This document shows positions 8,236-16,824 of a stretch of 64,000 bases of DNA, in pieces. The stretch spans positions 263,231 through 327,230 of the forward strand of contig NZ_SADT02000003.1 in NCBI RefSeq assembly GCF_004016445.2. Reading direction: 5' to 3'. The position numbers and the translations under genes were made by a program. Numbering within the stretch: position 1 is the first letter of the stretch; every line of letters begins with the position of its first letter. The stretch is from Mesorhizobium sp. M2E.F.Ca.ET.219.01.1.1. GTDB lineage: Bacteria; Pseudomonadota; Alphaproteobacteria; Rhizobiales; Rhizobiaceae. The notes beneath the pieces are model-generated. The model made no database searches and was not told the DNA's origin. It worked only from the letters and a program-made list of their open reading frames with translations.

Positions 8236-9107
8236 CGCTTCAGCTCCTCATGCAGGAAATCCGCCACGCGGCGGATGCGCATGCTGGTGCGCACGTCGCG
8301 ATGCATGGCGAGCCACACGGGCAGAACCGGCAGGGGTACATCGGGCAAAAGCTTTTCCAGGTCCGGATCGCGGTCGGCCAGCGGCTCCTGGCCGAGGCCG
8401 ATGCCGTTGCCGGTCCGCACCGCTTCCCACAGCACGATCTGGTTGTCGGTCCGGAAACGGAAATGGTTGCGGGTTACCGGAGTGCCGAAGGCGCTGAAGC
8501 CGCGAATGATCTCGTCGCTGCGGTCGAAACCGACCAAGACGTGGTCGGCAAGGTCGGCGGGTGTTTTTGGGCGGCCGCGCCGATCGAGATAGGAGCTTGC
8601 CGCGCATACGCAGAGCGCAATGTCGGTGACCTTACGCGCCACCAGCTCATTCTGCGCCGGCCTGACCATGCGGATAGCGATGTCGGCGTCGCGACGCAAA
8701 AGGTTCTCGACCTGGTTCGAGGCGACGATCTCGACCTCGATACCGGGCTCCTCTTCACCGAGCCGCGCCATCATGTCCGGCAGAACGAAGGCGGCGACCA
8801 CCTCGCTAGCCGCGATGCGCACCGTTCCCTCGATCGCTTCGACCGAGCCTAGCGCCAAAAGCGAGAACGCATTGGCCTGCTCGCTGACCGCCCGCCCGCG
8901 CTCGTAAAGCGTGCTGCCAGCTTCCGTCAGCTCATAGCCTCGCCGCCCGCGCCGGAACAGCGTGACACCCAGCGCCGCTTCCAGTTCGGCGATATGGCGG
9001 CCAAGCGTCGGCTGGCTGGCTGCGAGCCTGCGCGCCGCTCCCGAAAGACTACCGGTTTCGGCGACCGCCACAAAACTTCTGATCAGGTTCCAGTCGAATT
9101 CTTTCAT
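8193..9107 (-). CDS. LysR family transcriptional regulator
   Basis: A 304-residue LysR-type regulator. The N-terminal winged helix-turn-helix (about 1-65: FVAVAETGSLSGAARRLAASQPTLGRHIAELEAALGVTLFRR) is followed by a linker helix and a periplasmic-binding-protein-like effector domain from about residue 90. It is divergent from the epimerase at 9204, the standard layout for a LysR regulator and its target; the short intergenic region contains inverted ATTC/GAAT sequences. Its 3' end overlaps the MFS gene by 43 bp. Inducer unknown. Confidence 0.92.
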   Translation of the reverse strand: MKEFDWNLIRSFVAVAETGSLSGAARRLAASQPTLGRHIAELEAALGVTLFRRGRRGYELTEAGSTLYERGRAVSEQANAFSLLALGSVEAIEGTVRIAASEVVAAFVLPDMMARLGEEEPGIEVEIVASNQVENLLRRDADIAIRMVRPAQNELVARKVTDIALCVCAASSYLDRRGRPKTPADLADHVLVGFDRSDEIIRGFSAFGTPVTRNHFRFRTDNQIVLWEAVRTGNGIGLGQEPLADRDPDLEKLLPDVPLPVLPVWLAMHRDVRTSMRIRRVADFLHEELKRYSAGTGSGANSAR

Positions 9108-9145
9108 TCATTCTTGAATAACAGAATGCCGATTTCAGTCAATTT
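9108..9145. promoter_or_regulatory. Candidate LysR operator
   Basis: The 96-bp divergent region between the LysR gene and the epimerase holds ATTCTTGAAT (an imperfect ATTC-N2-GAAT dyad) nested in CATTC-N10-GAATG, ending near 9129, and then AT-rich DNA. Dyads of this size with T and A half-ends are typical LysR boxes. Assignment is by position and symmetry only. Confidence 0.4.
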
Positions 9146-9203
9146 CAATTCGTTTGTGAACGCCTCACATTAGCCGGGCAAACGCAAGCAACGGAGAGAA
9201 CAA

Positions 9204-10160
9204 ATGACCAAGATCGCAATCCTCGGCGCTAATGGCCGGCTCGGCCGCGTGGTCGGCAAGGCCTTCATCGATGCCGGCTTCGACGTCCGCGCCGTCACCC
9301 GCACCGGCAAGGTGCCGCCCGAACTGAAGGGCGCCACCGCCGTTGCCGGCGACGCGCTGGACCGCCAATCCCTGATCCGCGCCACACAAGGCGTCGACAT
9401 CGTCTTCAACGGCCTGAACCCGATCTACACCGACTGGGGCAAGTGCATGCCGATGGCCGAGAACGTCATGGCCGCTTGCCGCGAAAACGGCGCCCTGCAT
9501 CTATTTCCGGGCACGGTCTACAATTACGGCTCGCCGATGCCGCGGGTGATCACGGAAGCAACGCCGTTCCATCCGACCACCGAGAAGGGCCGCATCCGCT
9601 GCGCCATGGAAGCGCTGTTCCGCCGCGAGGCAGAAGCCGGCCGGGTGCGCACCATCATTCTCAGGGCCGGCGACTTCTTCGGCGGCACCGGCTCGGGCTC
9701 CTGGTTCGACCTCGTCGTCGCGGCCAAGATCGCCAAGGGTGTCTATACTGCACCTGGCCCAGCCGACCTGACGCATGAATGGGCCTATCTGCCGGACTTC
9801 GCCGTGGCCTTCGTCGGCCTGGCGAAGAACTTCGACAAAACGGGCTCCTTCGAAGCCATCAACTTCCCGGGTCATGCCATCACCGACGTCGACATGAAGG
9901 CGGCGGCCGAGAAGGCGCTCGGCCGCAAGCTGAAGCTCTCCTTCATGCCCTGGTGGGTGCTGCGCGCCGGCAGCCCATTCGTCGCCATGTGGCGCGAGAT
10001 CGTGTCGATGTCCTATCTGCGCTTCGAACCGCACCGGCTGGTCTCGACGCGGCTGGAAGAAGTCATTGGCGAAATCCCGCATACCCCGCTCGACCAGGCG
10101 GTGAAGGAGGCCTTGCAGGATATCGGCATCGCCGTGCAGCCCTCGCGCCTGGCTGCTTGA
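9204..10160 (+). CDS. NAD(P)-dependent epimerase/dehydratase family (SDR) protein
   Basis: A 318-residue extended short-chain-dehydrogenase-type protein. The Rossmann glycine motif is GANGRLG (8-14), and D50 in AVAGDALD follows the second strand as expected. The segment FPGTVYNYGSP replaces the standard YxxxK catalytic pair, with Tyr near residue 105 but no clear partner lysine; this is common in the NmrA/atypical SDR branch and leaves the reaction unclear. Divergent from the LysR regulator and probably its target. Good ribosome-binding site (GGAGAG). No substrate is suggested by neighbours. Confidence 0.85.
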   Translation: MTKIAILGANGRLGRVVGKAFIDAGFDVRAVTRTGKVPPELKGATAVAGDALDRQSLIRATQGVDIVFNGLNPIYTDWGKCMPMAENVMAACRENGALHLFPGTVYNYGSPMPRVITEATPFHPTTEKGRIRCAMEALFRREAEAGRVRTIILRAGDFFGGTGSGSWFDLVVAAKIAKGVYTAPGPADLTHEWAYLPDFAVAFVGLAKNFDKTGSFEAINFPGHAITDVDMKAAAEKALGRKLKLSFMPWWVLRAGSPFVAMWREIVSMSYLRFEPHRLVSTRLEEVIGEIPHTPLDQAVKEALQDIGIAVQPSRLAA

Positions 10161-10186
10161 TCAAAAGCTCCAACGAAAGATGAAAC

Positions 10187-10210
10187 GGCCGGGTTTCAAA
10201 GCCCGGCCGC
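10187..10210. terminator. Hairpin between convergent epimerase and DUF3309 genes
   Basis: CGGCCGGG / CCCGGCCG stem with a TTTCAAAG loop, between the epimerase stop and the DUF3309 stop. T-tracts on either side are weak, so it is called as a bidirectional hairpin with moderate confidence. Confidence 0.55.
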
Positions 10211-10223
10211 AATTCATTGAAGG

Positions 10224-10382
10224 TCAGATTCTGCCCATCAGCAGCAGGATCAGCAACACGACCAAAATGACACCGACGATGCCGGAAGGGCCGTAGCCCC
10301 AGGAGCGCGAATGCGGCCAGGCCGGCACGGCGCCGATCAGGATCAGGATCAGGATTATTACGAGAATTGTACCGATCGTCAT
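10224..10382 (-). CDS. DUF3309 family small membrane protein
   Basis: A 52-residue, almost wholly hydrophobic protein beginning MTIGTILVIILILILIGAVPAWPHS, then SWGYGPSGIVGVILVVLLILLLMGRI. The two hydrophobic stretches flanking a WPHSRSWGYGPSG turn are the DUF3309 pattern, a family of tiny two-helix membrane peptides common in proteobacteria with no known role, often annotated as stress-associated. GAGGA precedes the ATG at 10382. It lies just downstream of the RND operon terminator on the same strand, so it probably has its own promoter. Confidence 0.88.
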   Translation of the reverse strand: MTIGTILVIILILILIGAVPAWPHSRSWGYGPSGIVGVILVVLLILLLMGRI

Positions 10383-10424
10383 GAAAAATCCTCGCCGTCT
10401 GGTTGAACTTCGAGGGAACAATGC

Positions 10425-10453
10425 AAAAAGCCGCCCGGTTGTTCCGGACGGCT
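10425..10453 (-). terminator. Terminator of the RND efflux operon
   Basis: On the minus strand the stem GCCGTCCGG / CCGGGCGGC is followed by TTTTTG, just downstream of the RND transporter stop at 10480. Confidence 0.85.
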
Positions 10454-10479
10454 TCTTGCACTGCCTACCTGGAAAAGCT

Positions 10480-13400
10480 CTATTCCGCGGCTTTCGGAAA
10501 GGCCTCCGCCGGCTCGACGCCGGTCTCGCTGGCGGGCGCGTCGGTCGAGACCTCGCCCTTGCCGCGCCGGAACAGGCGGCCAAACCAGTTGCGCCGCTGG
10601 CCGGGCTTCACCTTGGCGCGGGTGAACACCATAAGCATCGACGGCGTCACCACCAACGTCAGCAGCGTGGCGAAGGACAGGCCGAAGACGATCGCCGAGG
10701 ACAGCGATATCCACCATTGCGTCGACGGCGCGTTGATCGTCGTCTCGTGATGGAAGATTTCCAGGCCGAGGCCGAAGGCGATCGGCAGCACGCCGAGGAT
10801 GGCCGACACCGCCGTCAGCACCACCGGACGGGCGCGCTCGCGGCAGGTCTGCAGCACCGCGTCCATCTTGTCCCAGCCTTCCTCGCGCAACCGGTCATAG
10901 GTGTCGATGAGCACGATGTTGTTGTTCACCACCACGCCGGCGAGCGCGATGACGCCGATGCCCGACATGACGATGCCGAAGGCCTCGCCTGTCAAAAGCA
11001 ATCCGAGGAACACGCCGATCGTCGCCATGACCACGCAGGACAAGACAAGCCACACGCTGGTGAACTTGTTGAACTGCGCCAAGAGCACCAGGAAGATGAG
11101 AAAGATCGCCGCGCCAAAGGCCTTGCCGAGGAAGGCGCTGGCCTCCGCGCTGTCCTCGTTGGAGCCGGCGAGCTTCCAGCGTATGCCGCTGCCGAGATCC
11201 ATGTCGGCGACGGCGTTGGTGACCTGTTCCTGCACCGCCGCGACCTGCGCGCCGGCACTGACATTGGCCTGCACGACCACGGTTCGCGCGCCGTCGATGC
11301 GGTTCAGGATGCCGACGGTCGGCTCAGGCTTGCGCACGACGAAGTTGGAGATCGGCACCGACCCTTGCGAGGTCTGCACGCGAAGCTCGTCGAGCGTCGA
11401 CAGCGTGCGCCTGTCCTCGGGCAGGCGCAGCCGGATGTCGACAGCGTCGTCGGCGCCGGCCGGCCGGTATTCAGAAAGCTTGAGGCCGTTGGTGACCAGC
11501 TGCACCACCGTGCCGACGGAAGTCGGGCTGATGCCGTATTGCGCCGCCTTGGCGCGGTCGACCTCGAGCGCCCAATCGACGCCGGGCGGCGGCAGGCCGT
11601 CCGAAATGTCGATGACGTTGGGGATCTTGGCGATCCGCGCCGCGACCGCGCGCGCCTTGTCGTCGAGCCCGGCCGGATCGGCGGCCGACAGCCGGATCTG
11701 GATCGGCTTGCCGGTCGGCGGGCCGGCTTCCGGCACGCGCACTTCGACATCGACGCCGGGAATGCCCGCCATCACGCCGCGCAGATCGTCGAGGATCTGG
11801 TTGGCGGATTTGCGCTCGCGCCAGTCGACGAACTCGTACTGGATGACGCCGACCACGTCCTCGGGAATGTCCTGGCCGCCGCCTTGCGTCTTGCCGACGC
11901 GCGTGTAGACCGATTTCACGCCGGGCCAGCCGAGCAGCCGGTTCTCCGCGGTCTTCGTCGCGGCGTCCATTTCGGCCAGCGAAAGATTGCCGCGGGCATG
12001 GACATAGAGCAGGCCGTAATCCGGTTCGACGCTGGGGAAGAACTCGACGCCGGCGCCATATTTCGAATAGGCGAAGCCGACGCCGACCAGCAGGCCGACG
12101 GTGAGCAGGATGACGGTGATCGGGAAGCGCACCGCCTGCTTGACCACGGCCATATACCAGCCGTCGCGATTGCCCTCCTCGTGATGCTCCGGTGCCTTGG
12201 CGAAGATCGCGCCCAGCGTCGGCGCGAAAACCAACGCGTAAAGCATCGAGGCCGACAGCGTCACGATCAGCGTGATCGGCATGTACTTCATAAAGTCGCC
12301 GATGATGCCGGGCCAGAACAAGAGCGGCGAGAAGGCGGCGATGCGCGTCATCGTCGCCGCGATCACCGGGCCGGCCATGCGCCTGGCGGCCAGAGCGAAG
12401 GCATCCGCCTTCGGCATGCCCTCGCTCATGCGCCGTTCCGCGAATTCGGTGACGATGATGGCGTCGTCCACCAGCATGCCGACGGCCAGGATCAGGCTGA
12501 ACAGCACGATCATGTTGATCGTGTAGCCCATCATGGCGAGCAGCAGGATGCCCATAAGGAACGATGACGGGATGGCAAGCCCGATGAGCAGCGAGGCGCG
12601 TCCCGACAGCGCGTAGAGGATGACGATGAACACCAGGATGACGGCGATCATCACATGGTTCTGCAGGTCGCCCAGCAGTTGGTTGACGAAGACCGACTTG
12701 TCCTGCGTGTAGGTGACGTGCATGCCCTCCGGCATCGTCTTGATGAAATTGTCCGACACCTCCCTGACATGGGTCAGCGTGTCGATGAGATTGGCGCCGA
12801 TGCGCTTCTTCACCTCGATCGCGATCGCCGGCTTGCCGTCGAGCCGGGTGACCGTCTCGGCGTCCTTGAAGGTCGAGCGTATGGTGGCGATGTCCTTGGC
12901 CTGGACCACGGCGTTCGGCGTGGCGACGACCGGCAGGTTGGCGACATCCTCGGGCGTCTCGATCAGCGACGGCACCTTGACCGCGTATTTGCCTTCCGAC
13001 CCTTCGAGATTGCCGGCCGCCACCAGGCTGTTCGACGAAGCGACGCCCTGGATGACCTGGTCGAGCTGCAGCCCGTAGGAGGAAAGCTTCACCGGATCGA
13101 CGACCACCTCGACCAAATCGTCGCGCGCGCCCTGTATGGTGCCCTCAAGAACGCCCGGCACTTCCTCGATGCGGTCGCGCAATTCGCGCGCGGCGGATGT
13201 CAGCACACGCTCGGGCACATCGCCGGACAGCGTCACGACCAGGACGGGAAACTCGGAAATGTTGACCTCGGTAACAACCGGTTCTTCTGCCGCCTGAGGC
13301 AAGTCAGCCTTCGCGTCCTGAACCTTCGAACGTGTATCAGTCACCGCGGTGTCGACTTTTATAGACGGCAGAAACTCAAGAAAGACAAAGGCGCCGCCCT

Positions 13401-13656
13401 GATAGGCGGATGACTTCATCTCCTTTAACCCTTTGAGACTCTTGAGCTTTGCCTCCAGTGGCCTAAGCAGAAGCCTTTCAGCGTCTTCGGGCGCAATGCC
13501 TTGATAGGCGACATTTATGTAAACGTAAGGGGTAGGAACGTCGGGCTCCGCTTCCTTCGGCGTCGACTGATAGGCGACCCAGCCGGCGACGAGCAGGAAC
13601 AGCAGCGCCGAAATCGTGAGGCGGGCGTTGTTGATGGCGAGTCTGACGATATCCAT
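10480..13656 (-). CDS. RND family multidrug efflux transporter (AcrB/MexF type), inner-membrane pump
   Basis: A 1058-residue proton-driven resistance-nodulation-division pump. It begins MDIVRLAINNARLTI with the first transmembrane helix, has two large periplasmic loops (about 35-330 and 555-860), and the transmembrane motif AVGMLVDDAIIVTEFAERR, whose paired aspartates carry the proton relay. The second half shows GVVVNNNIVLIDTYDRLREEG. Such pumps form a tripartite system with a membrane-fusion protein, encoded 73 bp upstream on the same strand, and an outer-membrane channel, which is not encoded here and must come from elsewhere. Substrate range unknown. The C-terminal 50 residues are a charged cytoplasmic tail. 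Confidence 0.95.
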   Translation of the reverse strand: MDIVRLAINNARLTISALLFLLVAGWVAYQSTPKEAEPDVPTPYVYINVAYQGIAPEDAERLLLRPLEAKLKSLKGLKEMKSSAYQGGAFVFLEFLPSIKVDTAVTDTRSKVQDAKADLPQAAEEPVVTEVNISEFPVLVVTLSGDVPERVLTSAARELRDRIEEVPGVLEGTIQGARDDLVEVVVDPVKLSSYGLQLDQVIQGVASSNSLVAAGNLEGSEGKYAVKVPSLIETPEDVANLPVVATPNAVVQAKDIATIRSTFKDAETVTRLDGKPAIAIEVKKRIGANLIDTLTHVREVSDNFIKTMPEGMHVTYTQDKSVFVNQLLGDLQNHVMIAVILVFIVILYALSGRASLLIGLAIPSSFLMGILLLAMMGYTINMIVLFSLILAVGMLVDDAIIVTEFAERRMSEGMPKADAFALAARRMAGPVIAATMTRIAAFSPLLFWPGIIGDFMKYMPITLIVTLSASMLYALVFAPTLGAIFAKAPEHHEEGNRDGWYMAVVKQAVRFPITVILLTVGLLVGVGFAYSKYGAGVEFFPSVEPDYGLLYVHARGNLSLAEMDAATKTAENRLLGWPGVKSVYTRVGKTQGGGQDIPEDVVGVIQYEFVDWRERKSANQILDDLRGVMAGIPGVDVEVRVPEAGPPTGKPIQIRLSAADPAGLDDKARAVAARIAKIPNVIDISDGLPPPGVDWALEVDRAKAAQYGISPTSVGTVVQLVTNGLKLSEYRPAGADDAVDIRLRLPEDRRTLSTLDELRVQTSQGSVPISNFVVRKPEPTVGILNRIDGARTVVVQANVSAGAQVAAVQEQVTNAVADMDLGSGIRWKLAGSNEDSAEASAFLGKAFGAAIFLIFLVLLAQFNKFTSVWLVLSCVVMATIGVFLGLLLTGEAFGIVMSGIGVIALAGVVVNNNIVLIDTYDRLREEGWDKMDAVLQTCRERARPVVLTAVSAILGVLPIAFGLGLEIFHHETTINAPSTQWWISLSSAIVFGLSFATLLTLVVTPSMLMVFTRAKVKPGQRRNWFGRLFRRGKGEVSTDAPASETGVEPAEAFPKAAE

Positions 13657-13729
13657 GACTTCGGCCTGTTATGCTTCCAAGGCTGCGAACTGCCGTCGCG
13701 GATTGGTCCGGCGACGGATGCGTCGTGCT

Positions 13730-14929
13730 TTACTGCGTGCCGGCGGTGGCTTCGCCGATCAGCTTGTTGATGGTCGCCTGGTCGGCTTCGACGGGCTTCA
13801 CCAAGTCGCCCTCCTTCACCAGCTCCTGGCCGGCGACGATGATACGCGCATCTTCCGGAATGCCGCCCAGCACCAGGCCGCGCGGCGTGTCGTCGACCAG
13901 ATCGATCGGGAAGAACGCCACCTTGTTGTCCTTGCCGACGGCGCGAATGCCGAGATCGCCCTTGTCGCCAAGCGTCACCACCGAGCGCGGCAGCATGACT
14001 GCATTGGTCGGCTCGGCGCTGAGCGTGATCTCGGCCGTCATGCCGGCGGGGATGGAGCCGTCGCCATTGGGGATCGCCACTTCGACGCGGAAGGTCCGGG
14101 TCTGCGCCGAGGCGTCGCGGCTGATATAGCGTACCGTGCCGGTGACCTTCTGGTCGTTGACCAGGCGCACATCGGCCTCGTCGCCAATCTTGACATAGCG
14201 CAGGTCGCGCTCGCTGATCTCGCCGCGCGCGATCACCGGATCGAGCTTAAGGACCGTCGCCACCTCGCCGCCCTGCATCACCGAACTGCCGAGCTCCACC
14301 GGAATCCGGTCGATGACACCGTCGAACGGCGCCTTGACCTCGTTGCGGTCGAGCTCGGCCTGCGCGGTTTCGAGCTGCGATTGCGCCTGGGTCAGGTTGG
14401 AGCGGGCGGTGTCGAGCTGCAGCTTCGGCAGATTGCCGGTCTTGGCCAGCCGCTCGGCGGCATCGAGCTCGGCCTTGCGCTGCACCACAAGCTGCTTCGC
14501 GTTGTCGACCATCGAGATTTTCTCTTCGGCAGCAAGCATCAGCACCAGATCGCCCGTCTTGACGTGGTCGCCCTGCTTGACCGGCAGCTTGTCGATGACG
14601 CCGTTGACGCGCGTTGCAAGAACCGCGCGCTTGTCGGCCTCGGTGAGACCCGAGATCCGTATCGCCCGCGCGAAGGTCTTGCGCGGCGGCGTGACCACTG
14701 CGACGGTGCGAGGCGCTGCCTTCGGCTCGGCTTCGGCTGTCTTCGCGTTGGCGGCCTCCGGCTGGCCGGCGCCGGCCTGCTTGTCGGTGGTGACCGACTT
14801 GCCGGTGCCAACCGATTTGTCGGCGGCGCTGCCGACGGAGGAAAACTCGCCCGTCCCCATCCAGGCCGCGAAACCGATGAGCACAGCTATGGCCGCAAGC
14901 TTGTGAAACCTGATTTTCGGCATCGTCAT
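13730..14929 (-). CDS. RND efflux periplasmic adaptor (membrane-fusion protein)
   Basis: A 399-residue HlyD/AcrA-type adaptor. An N-terminal signal/anchor (about 8-35) is followed by an Ala/Lys-rich low-complexity linker to about residue 75. Then come a lipoyl half (RVNGVIDKLPVKQGDHVKTGD), an alpha-helical hairpin (about 140-190), the second lipoyl half (VKAPFDGVIDRIPVELGSSV) and a beta-barrel domain. It links the RND pump encoded downstream to an outer-membrane channel. The low-complexity linker is longer than in typical AcrA proteins. First gene of the operon; its promoter should lie in the gene-free stretch 14930-15279. Confidence 0.93.
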   Translation of the reverse strand: MTMPKIRFHKLAAIAVLIGFAAWMGTGEFSSVGSAADKSVGTGKSVTTDKQAGAGQPEAANAKTAEAEPKAAPRTVAVVTPPRKTFARAIRISGLTEADKRAVLATRVNGVIDKLPVKQGDHVKTGDLVLMLAAEEKISMVDNAKQLVVQRKAELDAAERLAKTGNLPKLQLDTARSNLTQAQSQLETAQAELDRNEVKAPFDGVIDRIPVELGSSVMQGGEVATVLKLDPVIARGEISERDLRYVKIGDEADVRLVNDQKVTGTVRYISRDASAQTRTFRVEVAIPNGDGSIPAGMTAEITLSAEPTNAVMLPRSVVTLGDKGDLGIRAVGKDNKVAFFPIDLVDDTPRGLVLGGIPEDARIIVAGQELVKEGDLVKPVEADQATINKLIGEATAGTQ

Positions 14930-15279
14930 TTTTCCGTTGCAGGACCTGGCGAGGTCGGCGCTTCCGACTGGGGCGCGCGGCCGATATGGGTGTGCGCGGG
15001 GCCTAGTTCAATTTGCCGTGATCGGCGGACGCGCGCTTCTACCTGAAAGTTGCGGCGCAATATAGTCGGAAAAGTTGCAAGAACATTGCGGGATGGAACG
15101 CTGTGCCTCGACAAAAGCGGGCTGTTCTGCCCGCCGGCTGGCGCTTTGCCGGCGCGCCGGCAGGTTTCCCCAACGTTACTGGCAGCAGCCGTCAGCATGA
15201 TGCGAAAAATCGTTCATCGCCGGCGACAACCGCCCGGTTGGAGCGCGGTCAAACTCCCGCTATGCTCCGGTTGAGGCTG
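14930..15279. other. Gene-free stretch upstream of the efflux operon
   Basis: About 350 bp between the adaptor start and the aldehyde dehydrogenase stop. I found no credible gene, terminator or repeat. Open frames crossing it are antisense or chance frames of GC-rich DNA. It should contain the promoter of the efflux operon, but I could not assign -35/-10 boxes with confidence, and there is no adjacent TetR-type regulator. Confidence 0.5.
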
Positions 15280-16701
15280 TCAAGTGATGAGGTTGAGCAA
15301 CCGGAAGATCCGCTCGAATGTCCTGCCGTAGGGCGGGCGCAGCAGGCTGCCCGCGCTGAGCTTCGACTGGATGAAGATCGGCTTTTCCTTGCTGAAGGTG
15401 CGGAACCCCCATTCGCCGTGATAGGCTCCGGTGCCGCTCTCGCCGACCCCGCCGAAGGGCTGCCGCTCCTGCACCAGATGCAGCATGCAGTCGTTGATCG
15501 TGACGCCGCCGGCGACCGTCTCGCGCATCACCTTTTGGCGGTTGGCGCTGTCGCTGCCGAACCAGTAGAGCGCCAGCGGACGCTCGCCCCGGTTCACATG
15601 GTCGATGGCCTCGTCGACCGTGCCATATTCGACGATCGGCAGCACCGGCCCGAAGATCTCCTCGCGCATCAGCCGCAGATTGTCGCCGGCATTGCGCACC
15701 AGCACCGGCGCCATCTTGCGGTCGCTGACGCCGAGCGTCTCGTTGGCCGGGTTGACCTCGATGATGTCGGCGCCGCTGTCGCGCGCTTCCGCGACCATGT
15801 CGCTCAGCCGCCGGTGATGCCGCTCGCTGACGATCGCCGTATAGTCGGGATTGTCGCCAAGCCGCGGATAGAGCTTGGCCATGGCGGCCGAAAACTTGGC
15901 CGCGATCGCCGCGCCTTGGCCTTGCGGCACCATCAGATAGTCCGGCGCGATGCAGGTCTGTCCGGCATTGAGCAGCTTGCCATAGGCGACGCTGGCGACC
16001 GCCGCATCGAGGTCGCAGGAGGGATCGAAGATAGCCGGCGACTTGCCGCCAAGCTCGAGCGTCACCGGCGTCAGATTGGCGGCAGCGGCCAGCGCAACCT
16101 GGCGGCCGACGGCGGTCGAGCCGGTGAACAGGAGATGGTCGAACGGCAGCGACACGAATGCCTTGCCGACATCCGCGTCGCCGACCATCACGCTGACCTC
16201 ATCGGCGGCGAAATATTTTTCGACCAGGCCGGCAAGCAGATCCGAAAACTTCGGCGTCAGCTCGGACGGCTTGATCATGACGCGGTTGCCGGCAGCGAGC
16301 GCCGCAGTCGCCGGCGCAACGGCGAGTTGGAACGGATAGTTCCACGGCGAGACGATGCCGACGACGCCGAGCGGCTGCGGCAAGAGGCGGTTGCGGCCGG
16401 GCATGAACGGCAGGCTGGTGGCGACGCGCCGCTCGCGCATCCAGGCGCTCAGATGCGACAGCGCATGCCTGATGCCGGCGCGCACGACGAACAATTCGGC
16501 AAGTCGCGTCTCCTGCGCCGAGCGGGCGGAAAAATCGCTGTCGATCGCCGCACAGATCTCGGCCTCATGTTTTTCGGTGAGCGCCAGAAGACGGTTCAGC
16601 CGGTCCTTGCGCATGTCCAGTGTCGGGAAGGGCTCCTTCTCGAAGGCCCTGCACTGCGCTTCAAACCGGACTCCGAGCGCGTTCTGCCTGGTCTGCAGCA
16701 T
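15280..16701 (-). CDS. Coniferyl-aldehyde-dehydrogenase-type aldehyde dehydrogenase
   Basis: A 473-residue NAD(P)-dependent aldehyde dehydrogenase. Key residues are visible: Asn121 in PWNYPF, Lys144 in IKPSE, the general base Glu216 in LELGGKSP and the nucleophile Cys250 in GQTCIAPDY. GQTCIAPDY and the hydrophobic C-terminus place it with coniferyl aldehyde dehydrogenase (CalB) and the membrane-associated fatty aldehyde group rather than betaine aldehyde dehydrogenases. It oxidises aldehydes to acids; the true substrate may be an aromatic or long-chain aldehyde. The C-terminal LLRPPYGRTFERIFRLLNLIT is typical of membrane-associated members. Single gene. Confidence 0.9.
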   Translation of the reverse strand: MLQTRQNALGVRFEAQCRAFEKEPFPTLDMRKDRLNRLLALTEKHEAEICAAIDSDFSARSAQETRLAELFVVRAGIRHALSHLSAWMRERRVATSLPFMPGRNRLLPQPLGVVGIVSPWNYPFQLAVAPATAALAAGNRVMIKPSELTPKFSDLLAGLVEKYFAADEVSVMVGDADVGKAFVSLPFDHLLFTGSTAVGRQVALAAAANLTPVTLELGGKSPAIFDPSCDLDAAVASVAYGKLLNAGQTCIAPDYLMVPQGQGAAIAAKFSAAMAKLYPRLGDNPDYTAIVSERHHRRLSDMVAEARDSGADIIEVNPANETLGVSDRKMAPVLVRNAGDNLRLMREEIFGPVLPIVEYGTVDEAIDHVNRGERPLALYWFGSDSANRQKVMRETVAGGVTINDCMLHLVQERQPFGGVGESGTGAYHGEWGFRTFSKEKPIFIQSKLSAGSLLRPPYGRTFERIFRLLNLIT

Positions 16702-16824
16702 CGCAACCTCCCCTTTACGTTCAGGTAAGACTACATCGCGCCGCAGGCATGATCCAGCGCTCCGCCGGTTCCGTTGGGGAAGATGCTGACAGCCAGGACG
16801 GACTTGCTGACAGGTAGGAAGACC

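Noticed and set aside
10381..12567. Long plus-strand open frame (728 codons) opposite the RND pump
   Set aside because: It lies wholly antisense to a clear RND transporter, is rich in His/Arg/Gln/Asp typical of antisense frames in GC-rich DNA, and has no recognisable domain.
15103..16728. Plus-strand open frame (541 codons) opposite the aldehyde dehydrogenase
   Set aside because: Antisense of a gene with all catalytic residues; composition is shadow-like.
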